DNA of 64,000 nt from Parasphingopyxis algicola (GTDB lineage Bacteria; Pseudomonadota; Alphaproteobacteria; Sphingomonadales; Sphingomonadaceae): the NCBI RefSeq assembly GCF_013378075.1, contig NZ_CP051131.1, forward strand, positions 930,001 through 994,000. The letters are read 5' to 3'. Positions 56,361 through 64,000 of the stretch are shown here, piece after piece. The position numbers and the translations under genes are program-made. Numbering within the stretch: position 1 is the first letter of the stretch; every line of letters starts with the position of its first letter. The notes beneath the pieces were generated by a model. The model saw only the letters and a program-made list of their open reading frames with translations, made no database searches and had not been told where the DNA came from.

Positions 56361-57895
56361 CCCGTCCGCGCACGCATATCTGGCGGCTGCTGAAATGGGG
56401 CCGGACGCTCGCGCGGCATGGCGCGCTGAGCGGAATCGAACGCGATCCGCTCACGCCGGCGCCGGTCAAACGCATGATCCGCATCGCGCGCTTCGGCGCC
56501 CGGGTTCCCAGACAGCCCGCCTATGCCGACGCTTTGCAGGCGATCGGGCCAGCGGCGATCAAGCTCGGCCAGACCCTCGCGACACGCCCGGACCTGGTCG
56601 GCGAGGAAGCGACGCACGACCTGTTGCGGCTTCAGGACCGGTTGCCGCCCGTCCCGTTCGAACAGATCGAAGAGACCATCGCCCGCTCGTTCGACCGGCC
56701 GATCGACCAGCTGTTTGCGAGCATCGAGCCCGAAGCGGTCGGCGCGGCTTCGATCGCACAGGTCCACAAGGCGGTCACGACCGATGGCCGGACCGTCGCG
56801 ATCAAGGTTCTGCGTCCGGGCATCGAGAAGATATTCGCGCGGGATATCGAAACCTATGAATGGGCGGCAGCGCAAGTCGAGGCGATGGGCGGCGAGCTCG
56901 CCCGGCTTCGCCCCCGCCTGACCATCGAAACCTTCAAGCGCTGGACCGCGCGTGAACTCGATCTGCGGCGCGAAGCGGCCTCCGCATCGGAACTGGCCGA
57001 CGGCATGGAAGCCGAGCCCGATTTCGTCATTCCCGAGATCGACTGGCAGCGGACCGGCGGGCGGGTCATGACGCTGCAATGGTTCGACGGGATCAAGATC
57101 TCCGATCGGAAAGCGCTCGACGCCGCCGGCCATGACCGCAAGGCGTTGGCGACGAAACTCGTCCGCGCCTTTTTGCGGCAGGCGATTTCGGAGGGCTTTT
57201 TCCACGCCGATCTTCACCAAGGCAATCTTTTCGTATTGCCCGACGGCAAGATCGGCGCGATCGATTTCGGCATCATGGGTCGGGTTGACCGTCGCGCGCG
57301 CCTCTGGCTGGCGGAGATTCTCTACGGCCTGATCACCGGCAATTATCGCCGCGTGGCCGAAATCCATTTCGAGGCCGGCTATGTGCCGCCGCATCACGAT
57401 GTCGCCGAGTTTGCAACGGCGCTGCGCGCGGTCGGCGAACCGATACGCGGACTGCCGGTAAAGGACATCTCGATCGGGCAGATGCTCGACGGATTGTTCG
57501 GCATCACCCGCGATTTCGACATGCCGACGCAGCCGCATCTGCTGCTGCTGCAGAAGACCATGGTGATGGTGGAAGGCGTGGCGACCAGCCTCGATCCCGA
57601 TATCAACATGTGGGAAACGGCCAAGCCCTTCGTCGGCGAATGGCTTCGCAGCGAGTTGGGGCCGGAGGCGGCGATCGCCGACCGGATCAGGGACGATCTC
57701 AACACGCTGGCGCGGTTTCCGGAACTGGTCCGGCGACTGGAAGCGGAGATTCCGAATCGCGGGGCCGCGCCCCCGACGCCGCCCTTGCGGGAAGTCGAGG
57801 TCGTGACGATCGGAAATGGATGGAGATATTGGCTGGTCGCGATGTTGGGCGCCGGCCTCGGTTTGGCAGGGAGTTGGTTTTGGTTTTTAGCGTGA
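56357..57895 (+). CDS. ubiB: UbiB-family kinase-like protein
   Basis: ABC1/ADCK atypical kinase-like protein needed for quinone biosynthesis (512 residues). The Ala-rich nucleotide loop and KxGQ motif are AIKLGQTLATRPDLV, with PEAVGAASIAQVHKA later. The catalytic region is SEGFFHADLHQGNLFVLPDG and IGAIDFGIMGR. Two C-terminal helices cover about 487-511. The start is TTG at 56357, overlapping the ubiE stop. Confidence 0.95.
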   Translation: MTRPRTHIWRLLKWGRTLARHGALSGIERDPLTPAPVKRMIRIARFGARVPRQPAYADALQAIGPAAIKLGQTLATRPDLVGEEATHDLLRLQDRLPPVPFEQIEETIARSFDRPIDQLFASIEPEAVGAASIAQVHKAVTTDGRTVAIKVLRPGIEKIFARDIETYEWAAAQVEAMGGELARLRPRLTIETFKRWTARELDLRREAASASELADGMEAEPDFVIPEIDWQRTGGRVMTLQWFDGIKISDRKALDAAGHDRKALATKLVRAFLRQAISEGFFHADLHQGNLFVLPDGKIGAIDFGIMGRVDRRARLWLAEILYGLITGNYRRVAEIHFEAGYVPPHHDVAEFATALRAVGEPIRGLPVKDISIGQMLDGLFGITRDFDMPTQPHLLLLQKTMVMVEGVATSLDPDINMWETAKPFVGEWLRSELGPEAAIADRIRDDLNTLARFPELVRRLEAEIPNRGAAPPTPPLREVEVVTIGNGWRYWLVAMLGAGLGLAGSWFWFLA

Positions 57896-58728
57896 ATGGG
57901 TTTCGCAAGCTGCTGAAAGATCAGGCGGAGAAGCCGCAAAGGCCGGACAAAGGCGGCGTCATATACAAACCGCTCGAACCGCTGGGCGAGCGCCTCGCAG
58001 CATGGCGGACCGTCATCGACGACCCGCGTCAAATCGCAATCTACGACCGCGTGGCCGAAAGCATCGATCCGGAGCGCTATGCGGCACTGCAAAAGAAATA
58101 TGCCGCGCAGATTCGCGAAAACGACCAACGCGCGACGACGAAATATCTCGATCTCGCTCCCTGGTTCATGATCCATTCGCGCCTCGTCAGGCTGCTCGAT
58201 CTCGACCGCCGGCCGCCCTGCTCGATTCTCGATATCGGATCGGGCGGCGGTCAGTTCCTCGCTATCGCCAAGGCCTATGGCCATCGGACGCTCGCCTTCG
58301 ACATGCCGGAGCCCGATCATTATCGCGACCTGCTCGCACTGTTCGGGATCGACAGGGTCGAGGGCGCGGTGGAACTGGGCAAAGCATTGCCGGCCGCGAT
58401 CGGAAAGTTCGACCTGATCGTCATCAACGGCCAGGTATTCGATGTGTTCGAGGATCGGTCCAGACGCTGGAGATTGCCGGAATGGGCAGGCTTCATCCGC
58501 CATCTTTGCGCCCATCATCTCGATTATCCGGCGGAGCTGTTCATCGGCCTCAACAAATCCGACGGACCGACCGGTACCGAGGAATTCTACTGGCCGCTCG
58601 TCGAGCTCGCGGAAAAGCACGGCGCTGTCGTCGATCGCAGATATGCAACGATGGATTTCAAGCTCGAACGTCCGCTGACGCTCGACGGGATCGACGCCGT
58701 AGAATGGAAACCGCCATCGCCGCGATGA
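57892..58728 (+). CDS. SAM-dependent methyltransferase-like protein
   Basis: A 278-residue protein with the class I SAM motif CSILDIGSGGGQFLAIAKAY near residues 103-122 and a following acidic strand end TLAFDMPEPDHY. The N-terminal 95 residues are a helical domain (RTVIDDPRQIAIYDRVAESI, etc.). The start is GTG at 57892, coupled to ubiB by a GTGA overlap. The context of quinone and pantothenate genes gives no firm substrate. Confidence 0.8.
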   Translation: MNGFRKLLKDQAEKPQRPDKGGVIYKPLEPLGERLAAWRTVIDDPRQIAIYDRVAESIDPERYAALQKKYAAQIRENDQRATTKYLDLAPWFMIHSRLVRLLDLDRRPPCSILDIGSGGGQFLAIAKAYGHRTLAFDMPEPDHYRDLLALFGIDRVEGAVELGKALPAAIGKFDLIVINGQVFDVFEDRSRRWRLPEWAGFIRHLCAHHLDYPAELFIGLNKSDGPTGTEEFYWPLVELAEKHGAVVDRRYATMDFKLERPLTLDGIDAVEWKPPSPR

Positions 58729-58765
58729 CTCGACAATATCGCTCCGAATGCGCACATCGTCCGGC

Positions 58766-59977
58766 ATGAACGGCAAACGCATCCTGCTCGTGATCGGCGG
58801 CGGCATCGCCGCCTATAAATCCTGCGAGCTGATCCGGCTGATCCGCAAGGCGGGCGGCGCGGTGAGCTGCGTGCTCACCGATGGCGGCGCGCAGTTCGTC
58901 ACGCCGATGACGCTGGCCGCGCTGTCCGAGGAACAGGTCTATACGAGTCTTTGGGACCTGAAGAACGAAGCCGAAATGGGGCATATCCAGCTTTCGCGCG
59001 AAGCCGATCTCATCGTCGTCTGTCCGGCTACGGCCGATCTGATGGCCAAGATGGCGGCGGGTATCGCCGACGATCTGGCGACGACGCTTTTGCTCGCTAC
59101 GGACACGCCGGTGATGGCGGTCCCGGCGATGAACGTGCGCATGTGGGAACATGCAGCCACCCGGCGCAATGTCGAGCGGCTGCGGGAAGACGGCGTGATC
59201 GTGCTGCATCCCGACGAAGGCCCGATGGCCTGCGGCGAATATGGCGAAGGACGGCTGCCCGAGCCCGAAGCGGTTTTCGGAGAAATCGAGCATTTGCTGG
59301 ACAGCAACGGCGCGGCCCAGGCGCGGCCTCTGGCCGGCAAACATGCCGTCGTTACCGCCGGACCGACCCATGAGCCGATCGACCCCGTTCGCTACATCGC
59401 CAACCGTTCATCCGGGCAGCAGGGCTATGCGATCGCCGGCGCGCTGGCCCGGCTCGGCGCGGACGTCACCCTCGTCTCCGGCCCGGTATCGCTCGAAACG
59501 CCGCGCGGCGTGAAACGGGTCGATATAGAGACTGCGCTGGAAATGGAGGCTGCGGTCGACGAGGCGCTACCCGCCGATGTCGCGATACTGGTGGCCGCCG
59601 TCGCCGACTGGCGCGCGGAATCATCGCCGCGCAAGATCAAGAAGGGCGAAGCCGGCGGGACGCCGCAACTCGACCTGATCGAGAATCCCGACATTCTCGC
59701 CGGGCTGAGCCGCAGCGACAAGCGGCCCGGCTTGCTGATCGGCTTCGCCGCCGAAACCGACAAGGTGGTCGGCTATGCCAAGGCCAAGCTCGATCGCAAA
59801 GGATGCGACTGGATCGTCGCCAACGATGTGTCGGGGCCAAAAGGACAGAGCGTCATGGGCGGCAGCGAAAACAGCGTCCATGTGATCACCGCCGACGGCG
59901 TCGAAAGCTGGGCGCAGATGCCGAAGCGCGACGTCGCCCGCAAACTCGCCGAAAGGATTGCCGATGCGCTTGCCTGA
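58766..59977 (+). CDS. coaBC: Bifunctional phosphopantothenoylcysteine decarboxylase / phosphopantothenate-cysteine ligase
   Basis: Coenzyme A biosynthesis. The N-terminal CoaC flavoprotein domain (about 1-180) has [20 protein letters not shown] and [16 protein letters not shown]. The C-terminal CoaB domain begins near 190 with [20 protein letters not shown] and has [20 protein letters not shown] and [23 protein letters not shown] at 58766 was preferred to an ATG at 58748. The end overlaps dut by 14 bases. Confidence 0.95.
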   Translation: MNGKRILLVIGGGIAAYKSCELIRLIRKAGGAVSCVLTDGGAQFVTPMTLAALSEEQVYTSLWDLKNEAEMGHIQLSREADLIVVCPATADLMAKMAAGIADDLATTLLLATDTPVMAVPAMNVRMWEHAATRRNVERLREDGVIVLHPDEGPMACGEYGEGRLPEPEAVFGEIEHLLDSNGAAQARPLAGKHAVVTAGPTHEPIDPVRYIANRSSGQQGYAIAGALARLGADVTLVSGPVSLETPRGVKRVDIETALEMEAAVDEALPADVAILVAAVADWRAESSPRKIKKGEAGGTPQLDLIENPDILAGLSRSDKRPGLLIGFAAETDKVVGYAKAKLDRKGCDWIVANDVSGPKGQSVMGGSENSVHVITADGVESWAQMPKRDVARKLAERIADALA

Positions 59978-60413
59978 TATCGCCATCCAGCTGAAACGGC
60001 TGGAGCATGGCGAGGGCCTTCCCATGCCCGCCTATGCCAGCGACGGCGCTGCGGGCATGGATGTCGTGGCGGCCGAGGATTTCACGCTCGAACCCGGCGC
60101 GCGGATGGCGGTGCCCAGCGGCTTCGCGATCGCGATCCCCGAGGGCTTTGAAGTGCAGGTGCGCCCGCGTTCGGGACTGGCCCTCAAACAGGGCGTGACC
60201 TGCCTCAATACGCCCGGCACGATCGACAGCGATTATCGCGGCGAAGTGAAGATCATCCTCGCCAATCTGGGCAACGAACCCTTTTCCGCGCTGCGCGGCG
60301 AGCGCATCGCCCAGCTCGTGCCCGCTCCCGTCCAGCGCGCGGTGCTGACCGAAGTCGACACACTCGACGATACCGAAAGAGGATCAGGCGGGTTCGGCTC
60401 CACCGGCCGATGA
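59964..60413 (+). CDS. dut: Deoxyuridine 5'-triphosphate nucleotidohydrolase
   Basis: Trimeric dUTPase (149 residues) that keeps uracil out of DNA and supplies dUMP. The five motifs are present, among them [52 protein letters not shown] and the C-terminal [14 protein letters not shown] at 59964 lies within coaBC. Its stop overlaps the next start (ATGA). Confidence 0.98.
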   Translation: MRLPDIAIQLKRLEHGEGLPMPAYASDGAAGMDVVAAEDFTLEPGARMAVPSGFAIAIPEGFEVQVRPRSGLALKQGVTCLNTPGTIDSDYRGEVKIILANLGNEPFSALRGERIAQLVPAPVQRAVLTEVDTLDDTERGSGGFGSTGR

Positions 60414-61162
60414 CGCTCACCGACGAGCAGCTTGAGCGCTACGCCCGCCATATCGTCCTCAAGGAGATTGGCGGCGAAGGGCAGAAGAAGCTCCTCAGCG
60501 CGACCGTCGCGATCGTCGGCGCGGGCGGGATCGGTTCGCCGCTGATCCAGTATCTCGCCGCGGCCGGCGTCGGCCGGTTGCGGATCATCGACGACGATTC
60601 CGTGGCGCTGTCCAATCTCCAGCGGCAGACGCTGTTCGGGACGGACGATATCGGAGCCGACAAAGTGGCGCGCGCGGCCAAGGCCGTTGCACGACTTAAT
60701 CCCGACATCGTGGTGGAAACGCTCGATCAGCGGCTGACCACCGAGAATATCGAGAGCTTTCTCGACGCCGCGGACGTCATCGTCGACGGCTCCGACAATT
60801 TCGAAACCCGGCTGCTCGTTGCCGACACAGCCTGTGGCCGGCACATCCCCCTTGTTTCGGCCGCGATCGGCCAGTTCGAGGGGCAGCTCGGGACTTTTCG
60901 CGGTTGGGAACCGGATAAACCCTGTTACCGTTGTTTCGTCGGTGCCGATCCCGACCGGCCCGATATCAGCTGCGCGGACCAGGGCGTGCTCGGTGCGCTG
61001 GCCGGCATCATGGGCAGCATGGCGGCGATGGAAACGATCCGCCAGATCACCGGCTTCGGCGAAGACACGGCCGGCAAGCTGCTGCTGTTCGACGCGCTGA
61101 GCCTGCGCGCGCGAACGCTGACGCTTCCGAAGGATCCGGGATGCCCGATATGCGCGGCCTGA
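60410..61162 (+). CDS. Sulfur-carrier adenylyltransferase, MoeB/ThiF family
   Basis: E1-like enzyme (250 residues) that adenylates the C-terminus of a small sulfur-carrier protein. The nucleotide motif is [20 protein letters not shown], followed by RRxD-type [16 protein letters not shown], and zinc-site cysteines in CYRCF and CPICAA. It could be MoeB (molybdopterin) or ThiF (thiamine); the window has no partner carrier gene, so the choice is left open. Confidence 0.88.
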   Translation: MTLTDEQLERYARHIVLKEIGGEGQKKLLSATVAIVGAGGIGSPLIQYLAAAGVGRLRIIDDDSVALSNLQRQTLFGTDDIGADKVARAAKAVARLNPDIVVETLDQRLTTENIESFLDAADVIVDGSDNFETRLLVADTACGRHIPLVSAAIGQFEGQLGTFRGWEPDKPCYRCFVGADPDRPDISCADQGVLGALAGIMGSMAAMETIRQITGFGEDTAGKLLLFDALSLRARTLTLPKDPGCPICAA

Positions 61163-61512
61163 CCATCATCCTGGCGAGCGACGATTCCGAGCGATTGTAC
61201 TCCGCCCTGTCGATCGCAGCCGCGCATGCCGCCACCGGCGCAAGCACCCGCATTTTCCTCGAAGGCCGATCGGTTGCCTTGCTCGCCGAGCGCTCGCCCG
61301 CACCCCGCGACGCCGACCGCAATGCCGGCGGTCTCCCGACACTCGCCGAAATCCGCGCGGAATCTACCCACCTCGGCGTCCGGCTGATCGCTTGTCAGGG
61401 CGGCATGGCACTGGCAGAATTGGAGATCGGCCAGCTGGGACCGGACGTGGAAGCCGGCGGTCTGGTCGGGCTGATGACGAGCCTCGGGGATGATCGGCTC
61501 ATCACTCTTTAG
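61141..61512 (+). CDS. DsrE-like family protein
   Basis: Small alpha/beta protein of 123 residues. The N-terminal strand-loop [20 protein letters not shown] followed by AAAHAATGASTRIFLEGRSV resembles the DsrE/DsrF sulfur-relay fold, and the end GLMTSLGDDRLITL fits. A possible Cys (LIACQGG) sits near residue 85. It overlaps the moeB-like gene by 22 bases. Confidence 0.75.
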   Translation: MPDMRGLTIILASDDSERLYSALSIAAAHAATGASTRIFLEGRSVALLAERSPAPRDADRNAGGLPTLAEIRAESTHLGVRLIACQGGMALAELEIGQLGPDVEAGGLVGLMTSLGDDRLITL

Positions 61513-61525
61513 GGGGAGAAACGCC

Positions 61526-61933
61526 ATGACCTTACCCGTTACCGCCGCCCTCGCCGTTGCGATGGGCACGCTCCTGCTGCTGCTCGCGATCGATACGGTG
61601 CGCCAGCGCTTCCGGACGAGCACCGCGCACGGGTTCGGGGACGATCAGCGACTGACCAGCGCCTGCCGGTCGCACGGCAATCTCGCCGAACATGCGCCGA
61701 TCGTCATCATCCTCGTCGCACTGCTCGAACTGAGCCGCGCCGACCATATGGGCCTGATGATCGCGTCGGGCGTGTTCATCGTCGCCCGCCTGCTGCACGT
61801 CCACGGGCTCTATAATCCCAAGCCCGACGGCGGCCCGCCGCTTACCCGCGCGCTGGGCGTCATCCTGACCTGGATCGTGATGGCGGTGCTGATCGGCTGG
61901 ACGCTCTGGCTGCTATCGGGACATCTCGGCTAG
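61526..61933 (+). CDS. MAPEG-family membrane protein
   Basis: Four-helix integral membrane protein of 135 residues of the eicosanoid/glutathione-metabolism superfamily. It shows AHGFGDDQRLTSACRSHGNL and AEHAPIVIILVALLELSRAD, then ARLLHVHGLYNP, as in bacterial MAPEG proteins. ATG at 61526 after GGGGGAGAA. The gene ends 4 bases from the convergent topA. Confidence 0.9.
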   Translation: MTLPVTAALAVAMGTLLLLLAIDTVRQRFRTSTAHGFGDDQRLTSACRSHGNLAEHAPIVIILVALLELSRADHMGLMIASGVFIVARLLHVHGLYNPKPDGGPPLTRALGVILTWIVMAVLIGWTLWLLSGHLG

Positions 61934-61937
61934 CCGC

Positions 61938-64000
61938 TCAGGAATCCGCCTTCTTCTTGGCCGCGGGCTTCTTTTTCGCCGGCGCCTTTTTCTTTTTGGC
62001 GGGCGCCTTGCGCTTCTTCTTCGCCGGGCCCTTCGCCGCGCGTTCGTCGATCAGCTGTGCCGCTTCCTCCAGCGTCAGCTCGTCCTTGTCGACGGTCTTG
62101 GGAATCGTCGCATTGGTCGTGCCGTCGGTGACATAGGGGCCGTAGCGCCCGTCCATCAGCTTGATCTCTTCCTCGGTACGCGGATGCTTGCCGAGAACCT
62201 TGAGCGGCTCGCGTGCCCCGCGCCCTCGTCCGCCCTTGGTCTTGGCTTCGGCGATCTTCACGACCGCCGCGTTCATGCCGATCTCGAAAACTTCCGCCGT
62301 GGTCTCCAACTTCGCATATTTGCCGTCATGGCGAAGATAGGGCCCGTACCGCCCGATCGCCGCCTCGATCTCCTTGCCCGTTTCCGGATGCTCGCCGACT
62401 ATCCGCGGCAATGACAGCAGCTTGAGCGCCATCTCGAGATCGACATCGGCGCGGGCCACATCCTTGGGGATCGACGCACGCTTCGCTTCCTTGCCCTCGC
62501 CGCGCTGGACATAGGGGCCGAAGCGGCCCGTCTTGAATTCGATATCCTCATCGGTCTCGGGATCTTTGCCGAGAACCTCGTCTTCGCCATGATCTTCGCT
62601 CTCGCCGCCGCGCTGACCGAACTGGCGCGTATATTTGCACTCGGGATAGTTGGAACAGGCGATGAAGGCGCCATAGCGCCCGCCGCGCAGCGCCAGCCGC
62701 CCTTCGTTGCAGCGCGGGCAGAGGCGCGGATCGGAGCCGTCTTCCTGTTCGGGGAAGAGCAAAGGTTCGAGAAACTTGTCGAGTTCGGCGGTGATGTCCG
62801 ACGGCTTCTGCTCCATCACCTCGTCGGTCTTCGGCTTGAAGTCCTGCCAGAAGGCGGCGAGGATTTCCTGCCATTGCGCACGACCGCCCGAGATATCGTC
62901 CAGCTCTTCCTCGAGCCCCGCCGTGAAATCGTAGCTCACATAGCGTTCGAAGAAACGCTGGAGGAACGACGTGACGAGCCGCCCGCTTTCCTCCGGGAAG
63001 AAGCGGTTCTTCTCGACCCGCACATATTCGCGGTCCTTGAGCGTCTTGAGAATCGAGGCATAGGTGGACGGACGGCCGATGCCGAGCTCCTCCATCTTCT
63101 TGACGAGGCTCGCTTCGGAATAGCGCGGCGGCGGCTGGGTGGAATGCTGCTCGGCCGCGACGCCCTTTTTCGCCGGCGCGTCGCCCTTGTTCATCACGGG
63201 CAGGAGTTTCGAATCCTCGTCGCCGTCATCGTCGCGGCCCTCGGTATAGAGCGCCATGAAGCCCGGGAATTTGACGACCTGGCCGGTGGCGCGCAGCGCG
63301 GTCTGGCCGGTGCCCTCTTCCATCTCGACCGTCGTACGCTCGAGCCGGGCCGATGCCATCTGGCTCGCCAGCGCCCGCTTGAAGACCAGTTCGTAGAGGC
63401 GGGCGTGATCGCCGCCGCCGGCCTTGTCCCGCGAGAAATCGGTCGGGCGGATCGCCTCATGCGCTTCCTGCGCATTCTTCGCCTTGCTCTTGTAGACGCG
63501 CGGCTTGTCCGGGACGTAGCTCGCGTCATAGCGGTTCGCGATCGCACCGCGCGCCGCGGAAATCGCCGAGCCATCCATCTGCACGCCGTCGGTCCGCATA
63601 TAGGTGATCGCGCCGTCTTCGTAGAGCTGCTGCGCGATCCGCATCGTGTGGCTTGCCGCGAAACCGAGCTTGCGCGCGGCTTCCTGCTGCATCGTCGAGG
63701 TCGTGAAGGGCGGCGGGGGATTGCGGGTAAGCGGTTTCGTCTCGACCGAGACGATCTTGAACAGCCCGGCCTCGACATCGGCCTTGGCCGCCATCGCATC
63801 GCCTTCGCTGCCGATCGTCAGCCGCTCGATCTTGTCGCCCTTCCAACGGACCAGCCGGGCGGTGAATTCCGTTCCGTCCTGTTCCATCTGGGCGGCGATC
63901 GACCAATATTCCTGCGGAACGAACGCCTCGATTTCGCGTTCGCGTTCCACCACGAGCTTAAGCGCGACCGACTGGACGCGGCCGGCCGATTTCGCCCCGG
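61938..64000 (-). CDS. topA: DNA topoisomerase I, 5' part off the right edge
   Basis: Type IA topoisomerase; the frame is open to the edge, and the last visible upstream part reads KSAGRVQSVALKLVVERERE, so the N-terminal Toprim domain and part of the core lie beyond. Seen here are the catalytic-site region ITYMRTDGVQMDGSAI with the active Tyr of the ITYMRTD motif, a zinc-finger module CPRCNEGRLALRGGRYGAFI, and three C-terminal GRYGPYV/GRFGPYV repeats. A Lys/Ala/Pro tail (about 35 residues) follows. About 687 codons are present. Confidence 0.97.
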   Translation of the reverse strand, partial: GAKSAGRVQSVALKLVVEREREIEAFVPQEYWSIAAQMEQDGTEFTARLVRWKGDKIERLTIGSEGDAMAAKADVEAGLFKIVSVETKPLTRNPPPPFTTSTMQQEAARKLGFAASHTMRIAQQLYEDGAITYMRTDGVQMDGSAISAARGAIANRYDASYVPDKPRVYKSKAKNAQEAHEAIRPTDFSRDKAGGGDHARLYELVFKRALASQMASARLERTTVEMEEGTGQTALRATGQVVKFPGFMALYTEGRDDDGDEDSKLLPVMNKGDAPAKKGVAAEQHSTQPPPRYSEASLVKKMEELGIGRPSTYASILKTLKDREYVRVEKNRFFPEESGRLVTSFLQRFFERYVSYDFTAGLEEELDDISGGRAQWQEILAAFWQDFKPKTDEVMEQKPSDITAELDKFLEPLLFPEQEDGSDPRLCPRCNEGRLALRGGRYGAFIACSNYPECKYTRQFGQRGGESEDHGEDEVLGKDPETDEDIEFKTGRFGPYVQRGEGKEAKRASIPKDVARADVDLEMALKLLSLPRIVGEHPETGKEIEAAIGRYGPYLRHDGKYAKLETTAEVFEIGMNAAVVKIAEAKTKGGRGRGAREPLKVLGKHPRTEEEIKLMDGRYGPYVTDGTTNATIPKTVDKDELTLEEAAQLIDERAAKGPAKKKRKAPAKKKKAPAKKKPAAKKKADS

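Overview
The window is chromosomal DNA from a GC-rich alphaproteobacterium, most likely a member of the Sphingomonadales. The indications are the nuo operon layout with a long NuoE, the order dnaA-rpsT-mutM-ubiE-ubiB-coaBC-dut, the order secB-Tim44-like-mltA-smr, a DUF2842 gene, 6S RNA between zapA and the 5-formyl-THF cyclo-ligase gene, and families of short palindromic intergenic repeats. The genus cannot be fixed from sequence reading alone. Almost everything is core housekeeping DNA. The exception is one accessory block of about 10.7 kb.

Positions 1-12383 (minus strand) carry respiratory complex I genes nuoA-B-C-D-E-F-G-H-I-J-K-L; nuoL runs off the left edge. The operon has extra passengers: a cupin protein between nuoD and nuoE, a 71-residue two-helix membrane protein between nuoE and nuoF, and an AT-richer orphan gene between nuoF and nuoG. 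Palindromic repeats sit in three gene junctions, and one repeat lies in frame inside nuoG. Positions 12479-14877 hold an inositol monophosphatase gene, efp, a probable 64-residue ORF and thiE. Positions 14890-21326 hold the lower glycolytic and pentose phosphate set fba-(flavodoxin)-VOC-pgk-gap-tkt. Positions 21484-23154 form the cell-division and folate locus (coiled-coil protein, zapA, 6S RNA, 5-FCL, DUF2842). Two tRNA genes (Asp, Leu) and a DUF805 membrane protein follow.

Positions 24326-36513 are the most unusual part. A complete comM/yifB gene (35005-36513) is preceded by a second, 5'-truncated comM 3' end (24326-24800). The two copies are about 90% identical in protein, and the similarity stops abruptly at the same codon. 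Between the breakpoints lies a frameshifted XRE-type regulator and a surface-glycan style cluster: a MobA-like nucleotidyltransferase, a GT4 glycosyltransferase, a PAP2 phosphatase, a CDP-glycerol-transferase-like protein and a Wzx-type flippase. An ECF sigma/FecR/TonB-receptor signalling trio follows. The arrangement looks like an island inserted in comM that restored the target gene with its own 3' end. No integrase or transposase is visible.

Positions 36638-43488 hold the classical rpmH-rnpA-yidD-yidC-engB cluster, then a glutathione transferase, a cupin, dapE and an ATP-grasp protein. Positions 43511-48394 (minus strand) hold a DUF4350-like exported protein, smr, mltA, a Tim44-like gene and an exported serine hydrolase. 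secB, murJ, trpS and a DUF4136 lipoprotein run rightward to 52442 and meet dnaA at a strong bidirectional terminator. dnaA and rpsT are separated by a 436-base AT-rich gap. mutM, ubiE, ubiB, a SAM methyltransferase, coaBC, dut, moeB/thiF, a DsrE-like gene and a MAPEG protein follow, ending with the 3' two-thirds or so of topA at the right edge.

Coordinates of starts were chosen from ribosome-binding sites, ATGA/GTGA overlaps and family N-termini. All functional names are from reading the protein sequences; no database search was possible.
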